NCBI GenBank assembly: GCA_902778115.1
Contig: CACYWG010000001.1
Span: 1-64,000, forward strand
Length of the DNA stretch: 64,000 nt
From: Oscillospiraceae bacterium
Lineage (GTDB): Bacteria; Bacillota; Clostridia; Oscillospirales; Oscillospiraceae
Direction of reading: 5' to 3'
Shown here piece by piece: positions 23,368 through 32,211 of this stretch (the first letter of the stretch is position 1; every line of letters starts with the position of its first letter). A program made the position numbers and the translations under genes. Below the pieces are notes generated by a model, which had not been told where the DNA came from, made no database searches, and worked only from the letters and a program-made list of their open reading frames with translations.

Positions 23368-24125
23368 AGCTCAGCGTTTTTGCCAGCGGTTCCTCCGGCA
23401 ACTGTCTGCTTCTCTCTGATCATCATACTCATATCCTCATAGACGCCGGGATCTCCATGCGCAGGATACAGGCTTTTCTGCTCCGGGCTGGTCTTTCCTG
23501 GCGGGACATCGACGGAGTGCTCATCACGCATGAGCACTCCGATCATATTTCCGGGCTGGAAACCATGTCCAAAAAGACTGAGATCCCGGTCTATGCGCCG
23601 CACACGGTCGCAAACCGTTTGCTCGGCCGTCTGCCTTCGCTGGAGGATAAGCTGCGCATCATTCCCGTGGGGGAGTCTTTCAGTGTCGGAGAACTCTGCG
23701 TGATGGCTTTCCATACGCCGCACGATACCGATGAGAGTGTCGGCTACCGCGTCGAGGGCGATTCTGTTTTTGCGCTGGCGACGGATATGGGCTGTGTGAC
23801 GGATGAGATCATGACTGGGCTTCTCGGTGCGGACGCTGTGCTGATCGAATCCAATCATGATCTGCAGATGCTGCGGGACGGTCCTTATCCTTTTCCCCTC
23901 AAGCGGCGGATCCTCTCCGAACGCGGGCATCTGAGCAATGCGGACTGCGCTGTTCTGGCGCGTCAGCTGGCCGGATCCGGCACCGGAACGATCGTGCTCG
24001 GCCACTTGAGCCGGGAAAACAACCGCCCCGCGCTTGCCATGGAGACCGTCTCCGCCGCCCTTGCTGGCTGCGATGTTAATCTATTCTGCGCGCCTCCCGA
24101 GGGCCCGCTGGATCTGGAGTTTTGA
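23364..24125 (+). CDS. Metallo-beta-lactamase-fold hydrolase, YycJ/WalJ family
   Basis: This 253-residue MBL-fold protein has the metal site THEHSDH, a further histidine in FHTPHDT, and LGHLSRENNRP at the end, as in YycJ/WalJ. In other Bacillota WalJ is linked to the WalKR cell-wall regulators and DNA maintenance and is thought to be a 5' exonuclease. Here it is coupled instead to murA upstream (4-bp overlap) and rlmH downstream, and no walRK genes are in the window. The yycJ-rlmH pairing is common in this phylum. Confidence 0.9.
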   Translation: MKLSVFASGSSGNCLLLSDHHTHILIDAGISMRRIQAFLLRAGLSWRDIDGVLITHEHSDHISGLETMSKKTEIPVYAPHTVANRLLGRLPSLEDKLRIIPVGESFSVGELCVMAFHTPHDTDESVGYRVEGDSVFALATDMGCVTDEIMTGLLGADAVLIESNHDLQMLRDGPYPFPLKRRILSERGHLSNADCAVLARQLAGSGTGTIVLGHLSRENNRPALAMETVSAALAGCDVNLFCAPPEGPLDLEF

Positions 24126-24134
24126 CCTGCAATC

Positions 24135-24617
24135 ATGCTGAACATAAAACTGATCTGCGTGGGGAAGCTGCGCGAAAAGTATTATATCGAGGCTTTTCAG
24201 GAATATGCCAAGCGTCTCGGCGCCTATTGCCGCCTGGACATCCTGGAGATTGCCGAGCAGCGTCTGCCGGAGCATCCCGGCGAGAAGGAGATCGCCGCCG
24301 CGCTGGAACGCGAAGCGGGGGAGATCCTGCGCGCAGTCCCTGCGGACGCTTTTCTCTGCGCGCTCTGCGTGGAGGGAAAACAGATCCCCAGCGAGGGGAT
24401 GGCGGAGATGATCGCAGCGCGCGAAAATTCCGGCAAGCCGAAGCTTTGCTTCGTGATCGGCGGTTCCTTCGGCCTTTCTCCCGCGGTCAAGCAGAGGGCG
24501 GACTTCAAGCTCAGTTTTTCCCCGATGACCTTTCCGCACCATCTGGCGCGTGTGATGCTCGCCGAGCAGATCTATCGCGGCTTTAAAATCAACGAGGGAT
24601 CCCGGTATCATAAATAA
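24135..24617 (+). CDS. rlmH: 23S rRNA (pseudouridine1915-N3)-methyltransferase
   Basis: This 160-residue SPOUT methyltransferase modifies helix 69 of 23S rRNA in assembled ribosomes. Diagnostic motifs are the N-terminal IKLICVGKLREKYY, the glycine-rich knot loop CFVIGGSFGLSPAV and FPHHLARVMLAEQIYRGFKI. Its normal length is about 159 residues. It starts nine bases after the YycJ-like gene. Confidence 0.96.
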   Translation: MLNIKLICVGKLREKYYIEAFQEYAKRLGAYCRLDILEIAEQRLPEHPGEKEIAAALEREAGEILRAVPADAFLCALCVEGKQIPSEGMAEMIAARENSGKPKLCFVIGGSFGLSPAVKQRADFKLSFSPMTFPHHLARVMLAEQIYRGFKINEGSRYHK

Positions 24618-24630
24618 GGAGGCAGTCACC

Positions 24631-24951
24631 ATGGCAGATAAACTCAACATCGAATGGGGAAGGAACGAGTATTCCGAGCTTCTCAAGCGCTGGCCGAAGG
24701 ACGAAAACGGCCGTCCGGAGGCTCCTGTTTTCCTCCGCTGCGAAAAAAACCTTGACATGAGCGACGAATTGTTGGTTAATATGCTTGAGGCATATCAGAT
24801 CCCATGCCTGCGCATTTATCCCGGGGACGGCGCCTTTGGCCGCGTCGTGCTGGGTGCCAGCGGCTGGGGCGTCGATATTTATGTACCGGAAAGCCTGTAT
24901 CAAGATGCAAAAGAATTAACTGAAGGAGAAGTATGCTATGAGGACCTATAA
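24631..24951 (+). CDS. DUF2007-like small protein
   Basis: This is a 106-residue soluble protein. The C-terminal half fits the DUF2007 / putative signal-transducing pattern: a helix (DELLVNMLEAYQIPCLRIYP), a glycine-rich loop, and a terminal strand-helix (WGVDIYVPESLYQDAKELTE). The N-terminal 40 residues are less conserved and include an FLRCEKN segment. Its end overlaps the start of the phosphohexomutase gene by 14 bases. The function is not known. Confidence 0.75.
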   Translation: MADKLNIEWGRNEYSELLKRWPKDENGRPEAPVFLRCEKNLDMSDELLVNMLEAYQIPCLRIYPGDGAFGRVVLGASGWGVDIYVPESLYQDAKELTEGEVCYEDL

Positions 24952-26665
24952 GGAAGAGTATCAGCACTGGCTGGACAGCCCTGCGCTCAACGAGCAGGAG
25001 TGGGCGGAACTGAGCGCGATCGCCGACGATGAGAAGGAGATCGAGAACCGCTTCTATGCGCCGCTGTCTTTCGGCACCGCCGGCCTGCGCGGTACGATGA
25101 AGGTCGGCCTTCATCACATGAACATCCATATCATCCGCCATGCGACCCAGGCCTTTGCCAATGTTATCATCGCCGAGGGACCCGAGGCGATGGAAAAGGG
25201 CATCGCCATTGCGCATGACTGCCGCCTCAACGGCGTGGAGTTTGCGCGTGAGGCCGCCTGCGTCATGGCTGCCAACGGCATCAAGGTACGGCTCTTTGAC
25301 GAACTGCGGCCTACTCCGGAGCTGAGCTTCGCCGTCATCCATTACGGCTGCGCCGCCGGACTGAACGTCACGGCAAGCCACAATCCCAAGGAATACAACG
25401 GCTATAAGGTCTACTGGTCCGACGGCGCGCAGCTTCCTCCCCAGAAGGCGGAGGCCATTGCGCAGCAGATGGAGCAGATCGACATCTTCACCGGCTTCAA
25501 GACCTGCGATTTTGACGAGGCGGTCAGGGAAGGTAAGATCATTCTCCTTGGCGACGAGACCGACGAGGCGTTCCTGTCCGAGGTCATGGCCATGGCGATC
25601 GACAAAGAGGCCGTCGCCGCCGTCGCCGATGAATTCAAGATCGTCTATACGCCCTTCCACGGCTGCGGCTATAAGCTGGTTCCCGAGGCGCTGCGCCGTC
25701 TGGGCATCAAGCATCTCTATCCCGTGCCAGAGCAGATGGTGATCGACGGCAATTTCCCGACCGTCGTCAGCCCGAACCCGGAGAATCCCGAGGGCTTCTA
25801 CCTGGCGGTCGATCTGGCGCGCAAGGTGGGCAGCGACCTCATCATCGGCACCGATCCCGACTCTGACCGTATCGGCACCATGGTCCGCAGCGGCGACGAG
25901 TATGTCACCATCACCGGCAACCAGATGGGCGTGCTGCTGCTTGACTATATCATCAATGCCCGCAAGGCCACCGGCACCATGCCGGCCAATCCCGGTACGA
26001 TGAACAGCATCGTCTCCACGACGATGGCGCGCGTCGTGGCCGAGGCCAACGGCGTCCATTTTGAGGACACCTTCACCGGCTTCAAGTTCATGGCTGAGCG
26101 CGTGGCCGAATGGGAAGCCGCCGGCAGCTACAAGTATATCTTTGCCTTTGAAGAGAGCTACGGCTACATGGTCGGCGATTTTGTCCGTGACAAGGACGCG
26201 GTGACCGCTTCGCTGCTGGTTGCCGAAATGGCCGCGCACTATCATCAGAAGGGCATGACCCTGCTCGATGCGATGAACGCGCTGTATGAGAAGTACGGCT
26301 GGTTCGAGGAGAAGACGCTGAACCTCGTGATGCCCGGCCTGGACGGCCTGCAGAAGATGGAAGCGCTGATGAGCCGCATGCGCAACGAGCCGCCGAAGGA
26401 GATCAGCGGCGTCGATGTCGTGCGCGAGCGCGATTATCAGGACGGCAGCATTACGGTCCCCGGTCTGGGCAAGGTCGGCAAGACGCCGTTCTGGGGCTCC
26501 AACGTCCTCTATTTCGAGCTTAACGACGGCAGCAGCTTTATTATCCGTCCCTCCGGCACCGAGCCGAAGATCAAGATCTATCTGCTGGTTCGCGGTGAGA
26601 GCCGTGAGGACTGCCATCAGCGCATGGCCGGCTACCTGGCCTATGCGGAAGAACTCGGCAAATGA
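24938..26665 (+). CDS. Alpha-D-phosphohexomutase (phosphoglucomutase/phosphomannomutase)
   Basis: This 575-residue enzyme interconverts hexose 1- and 6-phosphates. The four family motifs are present: substrate entry GTAGLRGTMKVG, the phosphoserine loop TASHNPKEYNGYK, the metal loop GTDPDSDRIGT, and the phosphate-binding loop IIRPSGTEPKIKIY. FEESYGYM is the sugar-binding loop. Its length matches the long PgcA-like form of Bacillota, which feeds UDP-glucose for envelope glycolipids. It overlaps the chromate-type transporter gene by four bases. Confidence 0.94.
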   Translation: MRTYKEEYQHWLDSPALNEQEWAELSAIADDEKEIENRFYAPLSFGTAGLRGTMKVGLHHMNIHIIRHATQAFANVIIAEGPEAMEKGIAIAHDCRLNGVEFAREAACVMAANGIKVRLFDELRPTPELSFAVIHYGCAAGLNVTASHNPKEYNGYKVYWSDGAQLPPQKAEAIAQQMEQIDIFTGFKTCDFDEAVREGKIILLGDETDEAFLSEVMAMAIDKEAVAAVADEFKIVYTPFHGCGYKLVPEALRRLGIKHLYPVPEQMVIDGNFPTVVSPNPENPEGFYLAVDLARKVGSDLIIGTDPDSDRIGTMVRSGDEYVTITGNQMGVLLLDYIINARKATGTMPANPGTMNSIVSTTMARVVAEANGVHFEDTFTGFKFMAERVAEWEAAGSYKYIFAFEESYGYMVGDFVRDKDAVTASLLVAEMAAHYHQKGMTLLDAMNALYEKYGWFEEKTLNLVMPGLDGLQKMEALMSRMRNEPPKEISGVDVVRERDYQDGSITVPGLGKVGKTPFWGSNVLYFELNDGSSFIIRPSGTEPKIKIYLLVRGESREDCHQRMAGYLAYAEELGK

Positions 26666-27201
26666 ATCTCTGGAATCTCTTCGTATTCTTCGCTAAGGTC
26701 GGCGTGCTGACCTTTGGCGGAGGATACGCCATGATACCGATCCTGGAGCGGGAGATCGTCGACAAGCAGGGCTGGGCCAGCAGCGAGGAGCTGATGGACT
26801 ACTATGCGGTCGGCCAGTGTACGCCCGGCGTGATCGCGGTCAACACCGCCACCTTCATCGGCCGCAAGGTCGCCGGCGTTCCGGGCGGCATCGTCGCCAC
26901 GGCGGGCGTTGTTTTTCCGTCTGTGGTGATCATCACCGTTATTGCCGGGATCCTCAGCAATTTTGCCGATATTCCGGCTGTTCAGAGCGCTTTCGCCGGC
27001 ATCCGCGTCTGTGTCTGCGTGCTGATCTTCAACGCCGTCGTCAAGCTCTGGAAAGCGGCTGTGCCCGATAAAGCGACGCTTGTGCTGGCAGTTCTGGTGT
27101 TTGGGCTGTCGTTTTTTCTGAAGCTTTCGCCTGTCATTTTTGTGATCTTCTGCGCGGCCGCCGGTATCCTCCTGACAAGATTGGGGGTGCGCGGAAAATG
27201 A
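26662..27201 (+). CDS. Chromate-type transporter, half-size subunit 1
   Basis: This 179-residue ChrA-family membrane protein has about five helices. The family signature is VGVLTFGGGYAMIPILEREI followed by YYAVGQCTPGVIAVNTATFI. It is half-size, as opposed to the fused ChrA of proteobacteria, and needs the second half encoded immediately downstream (4-bp overlap). Such pairs in anaerobes often act on anions other than chromate; the substrate is unproven. Confidence 0.9.
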   Translation: MNLWNLFVFFAKVGVLTFGGGYAMIPILEREIVDKQGWASSEELMDYYAVGQCTPGVIAVNTATFIGRKVAGVPGGIVATAGVVFPSVVIITVIAGILSNFADIPAVQSAFAGIRVCVCVLIFNAVVKLWKAAVPDKATLVLAVLVFGLSFFLKLSPVIFVIFCAAAGILLTRLGVRGK

Positions 27202-27776
27202 TGCTGCTCCTCCGTCTGTTCTGGGAATTCTTTAAGACCGGCCTGTTCGCGGTCGGCGGCGGGATGGCAACGCTGCCGTTCCTCTACAACATCTCCGACA
27301 GTACCGGCTGGTTTACGCATGCACAGCTGGCGGATATGATCGCCGTCTCGGAATCCACGCCCGGTCCGATCGGCGTCAATATGGCGACTTACGTTGGTTT
27401 TACGACGGCCGGGATCCCCGGGGCCGTGATCGCCACAGTGGGACTCGTGACGCCGAGCGTCATCATCATTCTGCTGATCGCGCGCGTGCTGGCCGCCTTT
27501 CGGCAGAACAAATACGTGGACGCCGCGTTCTACGGCCTGCGTCCCTGCTCGGTCGGCCTGATCGCCGCCGCCGGTCTGATGGTCGTGAAGATCGCGCTGT
27601 TTGACTTCGATCTGTTTTATCAGACGGGACGGCTCCTCGATGTTTTTAACCTCAAGGCGCTGATCCTGGCCGCCGTGCTTCTGATTCTGACGCGTGGTGT
27701 GAAGCAGCTCAAAAAGCTGCACCCGGTCATTTTCATTCTGGCCTCCGCCGTCGTCGGGATCTTGTTTGGTTTTTAA
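27198..27776 (+). CDS. Chromate-type transporter, half-size subunit 2
   Basis: This 192-residue second half of a split ChrA transporter begins FFKTGLFAVGGGMATLPFLY and carries the SESTPGPIGVNMATYVGF signature, with about six hydrophobic segments. It pairs with the preceding gene to form the antiparallel two-half carrier. A strong terminator follows directly. Confidence 0.9.
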   Translation: MMLLLRLFWEFFKTGLFAVGGGMATLPFLYNISDSTGWFTHAQLADMIAVSESTPGPIGVNMATYVGFTTAGIPGAVIATVGLVTPSVIIILLIARVLAAFRQNKYVDAAFYGLRPCSVGLIAAAGLMVVKIALFDFDLFYQTGRLLDVFNLKALILAAVLLILTRGVKQLKKLHPVIFILASAVVGILFGF

Positions 27777-27780
27777 GACA

Positions 27781-27819
27781 AACGCTGCTCAGTCTTTCGG
27801 GCTGAGCAGCGTTGGTTTT
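27781..27819 (+). terminator. Intrinsic terminator after the transporter pair
   Basis: A 12-bp perfect stem AACGCTGCTCAG / CTGAGCAGCGTT is followed by GGTTTTT. Confidence 0.93.
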
Positions 27820-27835
27820 TATCACGATAGAAGGC

Positions 27836-27869
27836 AAAAAAATCGCCGCAAGCAAACGCTTGCGGCGAT
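27836..27869 (-). terminator. Terminator of tRNA-Pro
   Basis: A 12-bp stem ATCGCCGCAAGC / GCTTGCGGCGAT is followed by a long T-run on the minus strand, two bases after the tRNA CCA end. Confidence 0.92.
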
Positions 27870-27870
27870 A

Positions 27871-27946
27871 TGGTCGGAGTGGCGAGACTTGAACTCGCGG
27901 CCTCATGGTCCCGAACCATGCGCGCTACCAGCTGCGCTACACCCCG
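27871..27946 (-). tRNA. tRNA-Pro (anticodon CGG)
   Basis: This 76-nt cloverleaf has acceptor CGGGGTG/CACTCCG, anticodon stem CATGG/CCATG with loop TTCGGGA (anticodon CGG, reading CCG), and a T arm containing GTTCAAGTC. The 3' CCA is encoded. Confidence 0.97.
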
Positions 27947-27959
27947 AAACAGCTTTTTC

Positions 27960-27988
27960 ATTATAATGACCTGCCCCTGAAATGTCAA
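27960..27988 (-). promoter_or_regulatory. Promoter of tRNA-Pro
   Basis: On the minus strand TTGACA (27988-27983) and TATAAT (27965-27960) are both perfect and 17 bp apart. Confidence 0.92.
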
Positions 27989-28007
27989 GAACATTTTTAT
28001 TTGTCGA

Positions 28008-28048
28008 AAGAAAAGAACGGCGGTCTCTAAAACCGTCGTTCTTTTCTT
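28008..28048 (-). terminator. Terminator of the xpaC-telA operon
   Basis: A 12-bp stem AAGAACGGCGGT / ACCGTCGTTCTT with one mismatch and a T-rich tail on the minus strand lies just after the LemA-like gene. Confidence 0.75.
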
Positions 28049-28062
28049 TGCATCGGATCTTC

Positions 28063-28587
28063 TCAGGCAAACTGCTCGGGCAGATTGACGCCGCAGAGCT
28101 TGGCAAAGCCTCGGGAGAAAGCGCCCAGCTCAGTACGAAGGAAGAAGCTCACGGCACTGTTGTAGCCGTCATTGCTGATGGCGCTGCGCGAGGCCGAGAA
28201 ATCACCGAGCAGCGAGTTGAGATTGGCAGAGTCCTGCGCGCTGAGATCCTTGAGCTTCAGGCTGGCCGTCAGGTCATTGACCTTGCCGCAGAGCATCTGA
28301 TACATCGTAAAGAGCGTGTGCGGGGAGTTCAGATGCGTGCTCGTCCGCAGCGATTCACAAAGATCCTGTGCTTCCAGGCAGTCGATCCCATAGGCCTCTG
28401 CGATCTTCACGATCCCGGAGGTGGCGGCGCAGACATTTTCCAGCTGGTCTGCAATGCCTCCGGAGACGGTGAAGATGTCCTTGACGTCTTCGCACCAGGG
28501 ATCGAGTCTCGCGTGCGTGGAGATGACCGTGGACGAGAGCACCACGATCACACAGAGAATCGCGGCGACGATCGGCTTTTTCAACAT
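28063..28587 (-). CDS. Secreted or membrane-anchored LemA-like protein
   Basis: This 174-residue protein has an N-terminal hydrophobic segment (IVAAILCVIVVLSSTVIS) and a helical domain. The C-terminal pattern SRSAISNDGYNSAVSFFLRT, followed by an LPEQFA end, resembles the LemA family, but the core signature is weak, so the call is tentative. It is the third gene of an operon with XpaC-like and TelA-like proteins. Its role is not known. Confidence 0.6.
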   Translation of the reverse strand: MLKKPIVAAILCVIVVLSSTVISTHARLDPWCEDVKDIFTVSGGIADQLENVCAATSGIVKIAEAYGIDCLEAQDLCESLRTSTHLNSPHTLFTMYQMLCGKVNDLTASLKLKDLSAQDSANLNSLLGDFSASRSAISNDGYNSAVSFFLRTELGAFSRGFAKLCGVNLPEQFA

Positions 28588-28614
28588 GGGGGAACCTCCT
28601 GACAGGGCTCAGGA

Positions 28615-29760
28615 TCAGCCCTTCATTTCCAGCAGTTTCTGTTTCAGCTCGCCCTCGATACGGCCAAGTTCTTCCTCGGCGGCGGCGCGGCGGGCACGGC
28701 CGTCGTCCTGGATCTGGCGCACTTCGTCGAGCGTCTTGATAAGCTCAAGGTTGGTCTTCTTGAGCGTCTCGATATCGACGATGCCGCGCTCGGATTCTTC
28801 GGCAACGCTCACGCTGCCCTGGTGCAGGGCCTCGGCGTTTTTAATGAGAAGATCGTTGGTCACGTTGGTCACCTCGCGCTGCGCCTTCATGGCCTGTTCG
28901 GAGTGATAAAGGGAGAGGGCCATGACCATCTGGTTTTTCCACAGGGGAATGGTGTTGACGATGGAGGAGTGGATCTTCTCCGCCATCAGGGTGTCATTGT
29001 TCTGCACCATGCGGATCTGCGGAGACATCTGTACGGAGATCGTGCGGGTCAGCTCCAGATCGTGGATCTTCTTTTCGAAGCGGCCGATCATGTTGGCGAA
29101 ATCGTTGGCGGCCTGAGCGTCTTCGGGCAGACCGCTCTCACGCGCCTTCTCCTGCATCTTCGGCAGTTCCACTTCGCGCAGATTCTGGATCTTGAGCTTG
29201 CCGGCGATGATGTACATCGTCAGCTCCTTCATGTATTCCTGGTTGCGCTCGTACATCTTGTCCATCATGCTGATGTCCTTCATCAGCGTGATCTCATGGT
29301 TCTCCAGCGCCTCCACGATCTTGTCGACGTTGACTTCCGCCTTGTCGTACTGCGCCTTCAGCGCGGCGATGTTCTGCTGGGTCTTTTTGAAGATGCCGAG
29401 GAAACCCTTTTTCTCTTCGGGCTCATAGTTGAAGCCTTTGAGCTCGACCACCAGATTGCCGAGCTGCTCGCCGACTTCGCCGAGATCCTTGGTGCGGACG
29501 GTTTTCAGCGCGGCGTCAGAAAACTCGGTGATATTTTTCTGGGCAGCGCTGCCGTAGTTCATGACCTGCTCGGTGTTGAGCACGTCGATCTTCTCGGAAA
29601 ACTCCTTCACCGCGGCCTGTTCGGCAGGGGAGAGCTTCTCCAGCTCGGGGCGCTCGATGGGAACTTCTTTTTCTTCGACCTTTTCCTCCTCAACCGGCGC
29701 TTCCTGTACGGCCGCCGCGTTGGGCTCCAGGGTCAGGCTGGGAACATACTCTTCATTCAT
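28615..29760 (-). CDS. Toxic anion resistance protein, TelA family
   Basis: This 381-residue, largely helical TelA/KlaA-type protein has an acidic proline-containing N terminus, long coiled-coil segments, and the family core MDKMYERNQEYMKELTMYII, MSPQIRMVQNNDTLMAEKI and TIPLWKNQMVMALSLYHSEQ. The family is linked to tellurite and antibiotic tolerance, but the biochemical action is unclear. It follows the XpaC-like gene by 28 bases, the usual pairing in Bacillota. Confidence 0.92.
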   Translation of the reverse strand: MNEEYVPSLTLEPNAAAVQEAPVEEEKVEEKEVPIERPELEKLSPAEQAAVKEFSEKIDVLNTEQVMNYGSAAQKNITEFSDAALKTVRTKDLGEVGEQLGNLVVELKGFNYEPEEKKGFLGIFKKTQQNIAALKAQYDKAEVNVDKIVEALENHEITLMKDISMMDKMYERNQEYMKELTMYIIAGKLKIQNLREVELPKMQEKARESGLPEDAQAANDFANMIGRFEKKIHDLELTRTISVQMSPQIRMVQNNDTLMAEKIHSSIVNTIPLWKNQMVMALSLYHSEQAMKAQREVTNVTNDLLIKNAEALHQGSVSVAEESERGIVDIETLKKTNLELIKTLDEVRQIQDDGRARRAAAEEELGRIEGELKQKLLEMKG

Positions 29761-29788
29761 AACGCTTCATTCCTTTCCTTATATGCAG

Positions 29789-30556
29789 TCAGTTGCTTCC
29801 GGATTCGGCGACCTGAAAGTCCTTCTCGCCGGTCAGGCCCTCGCGGGCCAGCATCGTATTCATCACCTGGATATCGGTCTCAATATCCAGCGCCTGGTTG
29901 GCAAAGAGGGAATCCAGCCGCTTCTTGTAGGCCTCGATCGCAGCGTCGAGCATCTCGTTGATGCTGTTCATGCTCTTGCTGAGGTTTTCTCCCTCGATGC
30001 CCTGGGCGCTCATGCGGTCATAGGCGTTGAGAAGCTTGATCGTGGTGGGCAGATAGTAATTCATGAACTTCTTGATCTGCGGGATATCCGAGGGGTCGGC
30101 GATCGCGTCCTGCGTAATTTTGTCGGTGATACGCATGATCTCATTGATCTTCCGGCGGACTTCCGGATCTTTGATCGAAGTATACAGCCGGCCCATCTCG
30201 CTCAGCGCGCGGTTGCCCTCCTCGATGATCGGGTCGATCTCCGGTCCGTAGGACTTCTTGGCAGGCGCTTGCTCAGCGGCGGGGGCGTCAGTCTTGCGGA
30301 CGGACGGACCGTTCGTGCCGGTCTTGCGAACGCTGGCGGCCCGGCGCGCCGCATCGGCTTGTTTCTTTTCCTGCGCTTCACTGCGCGTGGCGGAGATCCG
30401 GCCGGCCAAAAACGCGGCGGCAGCGGAGATTCCGAAGGTGAACAAAAGTCCCGCGACGGTGTAGATCGGCAGAGCGCCGGACAGGAGGAGCCACAGCAGC
30501 GCAAAGGTGTAGAAGGGGCTGGCAAATACTTTGCGTTTTCTTCTGCGGTTGGCCAT
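29789..30556 (-). CDS. XpaC-like protein (PF10112 type)
   Basis: This 255-residue protein has a basic N terminus, two hydrophobic helices (FALLWLLLSGALPIYTV, LLFTFGISAAAAFLAG), a disordered Lys/Ala linker, and a helical C-terminal domain (FMNYYLPTTIKLLNAYDRMS) typical of the XpaC family. It is membrane-anchored. The ATG at 30556 lies eight bases after AAGGAG; an ATG at 30562 is too close. XpaC and TelA are commonly encoded together. Confidence 0.88.
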   Translation of the reverse strand: MANRRRKRKVFASPFYTFALLWLLLSGALPIYTVAGLLFTFGISAAAAFLAGRISATRSEAQEKKQADAARRAASVRKTGTNGPSVRKTDAPAAEQAPAKKSYGPEIDPIIEEGNRALSEMGRLYTSIKDPEVRRKINEIMRITDKITQDAIADPSDIPQIKKFMNYYLPTTIKLLNAYDRMSAQGIEGENLSKSMNSINEMLDAAIEAYKKRLDSLFANQALDIETDIQVMNTMLAREGLTGEKDFQVAESGSN

Positions 30557-30588
30557 AGGCATTACTCCTTTTAGATTTCTTTTGCATT

Positions 30589-30617
30589 ATTTTATATCGA
30601 ATCAGGCATAGAGTCAA
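30589..30617 (-). promoter_or_regulatory. Promoter of the xpaC-telA operon
   Basis: On the minus strand TTGACT (30617-30612) and TAAAAT (30594-30589) are 17 bp apart. The rest of the gap to rpe (30618-30787) holds a hairpin (GGAAATAA/TTATTTCC near 30660-30682) but no gene was recognised. Confidence 0.75.
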
Positions 30618-30787
30618 GGGTGTTGCACCGGGGAATCCCCTGGCTATTTGTAAATAATCCGGAAATAAACGCGGCTTATTTCCCTCGGAAAAGGAAAATA
30701 AAAACAAGCGGGGAGTCTTCACAAAACTTGGCGTTTGTGTTAAAAACATCCGTCTGGTGCGGCACAATATCTTGTGAAGCCTGCTTA

Positions 30788-30816
30788 TTGCAATGCATGT
30801 CCCGCCGTAGTATAAT
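30788..30816 (+). promoter_or_regulatory. Promoter of rpe-recR-RNase J
   Basis: TTGCAA (30788-30793) and a perfect TATAAT (30811-30816) are 17 bp apart, 37 bases before the rpe start. Confidence 0.78.
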
Positions 30817-30853
30817 AAATAAAATAAAGAAGATGTTTGCGGAGGATCCAGCC

Positions 30854-31510
30854 ATGATTAAAATTGCGCCGTCCATCCTGTCCGCCGATTTTTCACGTCT
30901 GGGTGAGGAACTGGCGGAGATCAAGACCGCGGGTGCTGATTATGTGCACTTTGACGTGATGGACGGGATCTTCGTCCCGAACATCTCTTTCGGGATCCCT
31001 GTTCTCAAATCCCTGCGCAAATGCAGTGACATGTTTATGGACGTGCATCTGATGATCGACCGGCCTGTGCGCTATGTCAAGGCCTTCTGCGGTGCCGGCG
31101 CCGACCTGGTCAATGTCCATGTGGAGTCGGATACGCAGGAAAACCTGCTGCTTGCTCTGGAGACGATCAGAGCGCTTGGGAAGAAGACTGCCGTTACGCT
31201 CAAGCCGGGCACGCCTGCGTCAGCGGCAGAGCCTTACCTGCCGCTGGTGGATATGGTGCTCATTATGACGGTGGAGCCGGGCTTCGGCGGCCAGAGCTTC
31301 ATGCATGACCAGTTGGACAAAATCCGTCAGATCCGCCGCAGGATGGACGAGATCAATCCCGGCTGCGATCTGGAGGTGGACGGCGGCATCACGCCGGAAA
31401 CCGCGCCCCTGGCTCTGGAGGCCGGCGCCAACGTCCTGGTCGCCGGCAGCGCGGTCTTCGGCAAGCCGGACCGCAAAGCCGCCGTCGCCGCGCTTCGCGT
31501 TGAAATCTGA
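30854..31510 (+). CDS. rpe: Ribulose-phosphate 3-epimerase
   Basis: This 218-residue TIM-barrel enzyme of the pentose phosphate pathway interconverts ribulose 5-phosphate and xylulose 5-phosphate. Signature segments are IAPSILSADFSRLGEE, VHFDVMDGIFVPNISFG (metal His and Asp), MDVHLMI, MTVEPGFGGQSF and LEVDGGI. The ATG at 30854 follows GGAGG. It leads an apparent operon with recR. Confidence 0.97.
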   Translation: MIKIAPSILSADFSRLGEELAEIKTAGADYVHFDVMDGIFVPNISFGIPVLKSLRKCSDMFMDVHLMIDRPVRYVKAFCGAGADLVNVHVESDTQENLLLALETIRALGKKTAVTLKPGTPASAAEPYLPLVDMVLIMTVEPGFGGQSFMHDQLDKIRQIRRRMDEINPGCDLEVDGGITPETAPLALEAGANVLVAGSAVFGKPDRKAAVAALRVEI

Positions 31511-31527
31511 AATCGGAGAAAACTGCC

Positions 31528-32127
31528 ATGTCTTTCTTTCCCGCTTCTCTGGAAACCCTGATCGATAAATTTGCCTCTCTGCCCGGCATCGGAAGAAAAA
31601 GCGCCCAGCGCCTTGCTTTTCACGTCCTTTCGCTTCCTGTGGAGGAGACGCGCGCCTTCGCCGACGCCATCATCGAGGCCAGGACCAGCGTCCACTGCTG
31701 CAAAATCTGCCAGAATCTGACCGAGGGGGAGATCTGCTCGATCTGTGCCAGCGACCGGCGCGACAAAGGCACGATCTGCGTGGTATCCGAGCCGCGCGAC
31801 GTGCTGAGCATCGAGCGCGGGCGGGAGTATAACGGCACCTATCATGTGCTGCACGGCGTATTGTCTCCGATGAGCCATGTCGGCCCGGATGACATCCGCA
31901 TCAAGGAGCTGCTGCAGCGGGTGGCCGACAACGACGTGGAGGAAGTCATCATGGCCACGAACCCGGATACGGAGGGCGAGGCGACGGCCATGTATATTTC
32001 CCGGCTGCTCAAGCCCTTCCAGATCAAGGTCACGCGTCTGGCCTATGGTATCCCCGTCGGCTCCAACCTCGAATTTGCCGATGACGCGACGCTCAACCGC
32101 GCCATCGAAGGCCGGACGGAGATGTAA
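31528..32127 (+). CDS. recR: Recombination mediator protein RecR
   Basis: This 199-residue RecR helps load RecA at gaps together with RecO and RecF. It shows the helix-hairpin-helix (FASLPGIGRKSAQRLAFHVL), a Cys4 zinc finger (CCKICQNLTEGEICSIC), and a Toprim domain (ICVVSEPRDVLSIERG; MATNPDTEGEATAMYI) with a C-terminal Walker B-like end. It is 17 bases after rpe. Confidence 0.97.
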   Translation: MSFFPASLETLIDKFASLPGIGRKSAQRLAFHVLSLPVEETRAFADAIIEARTSVHCCKICQNLTEGEICSICASDRRDKGTICVVSEPRDVLSIERGREYNGTYHVLHGVLSPMSHVGPDDIRIKELLQRVADNDVEEVIMATNPDTEGEATAMYISRLLKPFQIKVTRLAYGIPVGSNLEFADDATLNRAIEGRTEM

Positions 32128-32211
32128 GGCTCCCGGAGCGTTATAAAAAGAATCTCACTGGTTAAGATTCTCATATCAGCAATTTACATACACTTTTTGA
32201 ATGGAGAATAT

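Noticed and set aside
24776..26617. 613-codon open frame antisense to the phosphohexomutase
   Set aside because: The sense frame has all four mutase motifs; the antisense product has none.
30618..30853. Possible riboswitch before rpe
   Set aside because: Only one short stem (GGAAATAA/TTATTTCC) was found, lying upstream of the rpe promoter, and no known aptamer core was recognised.
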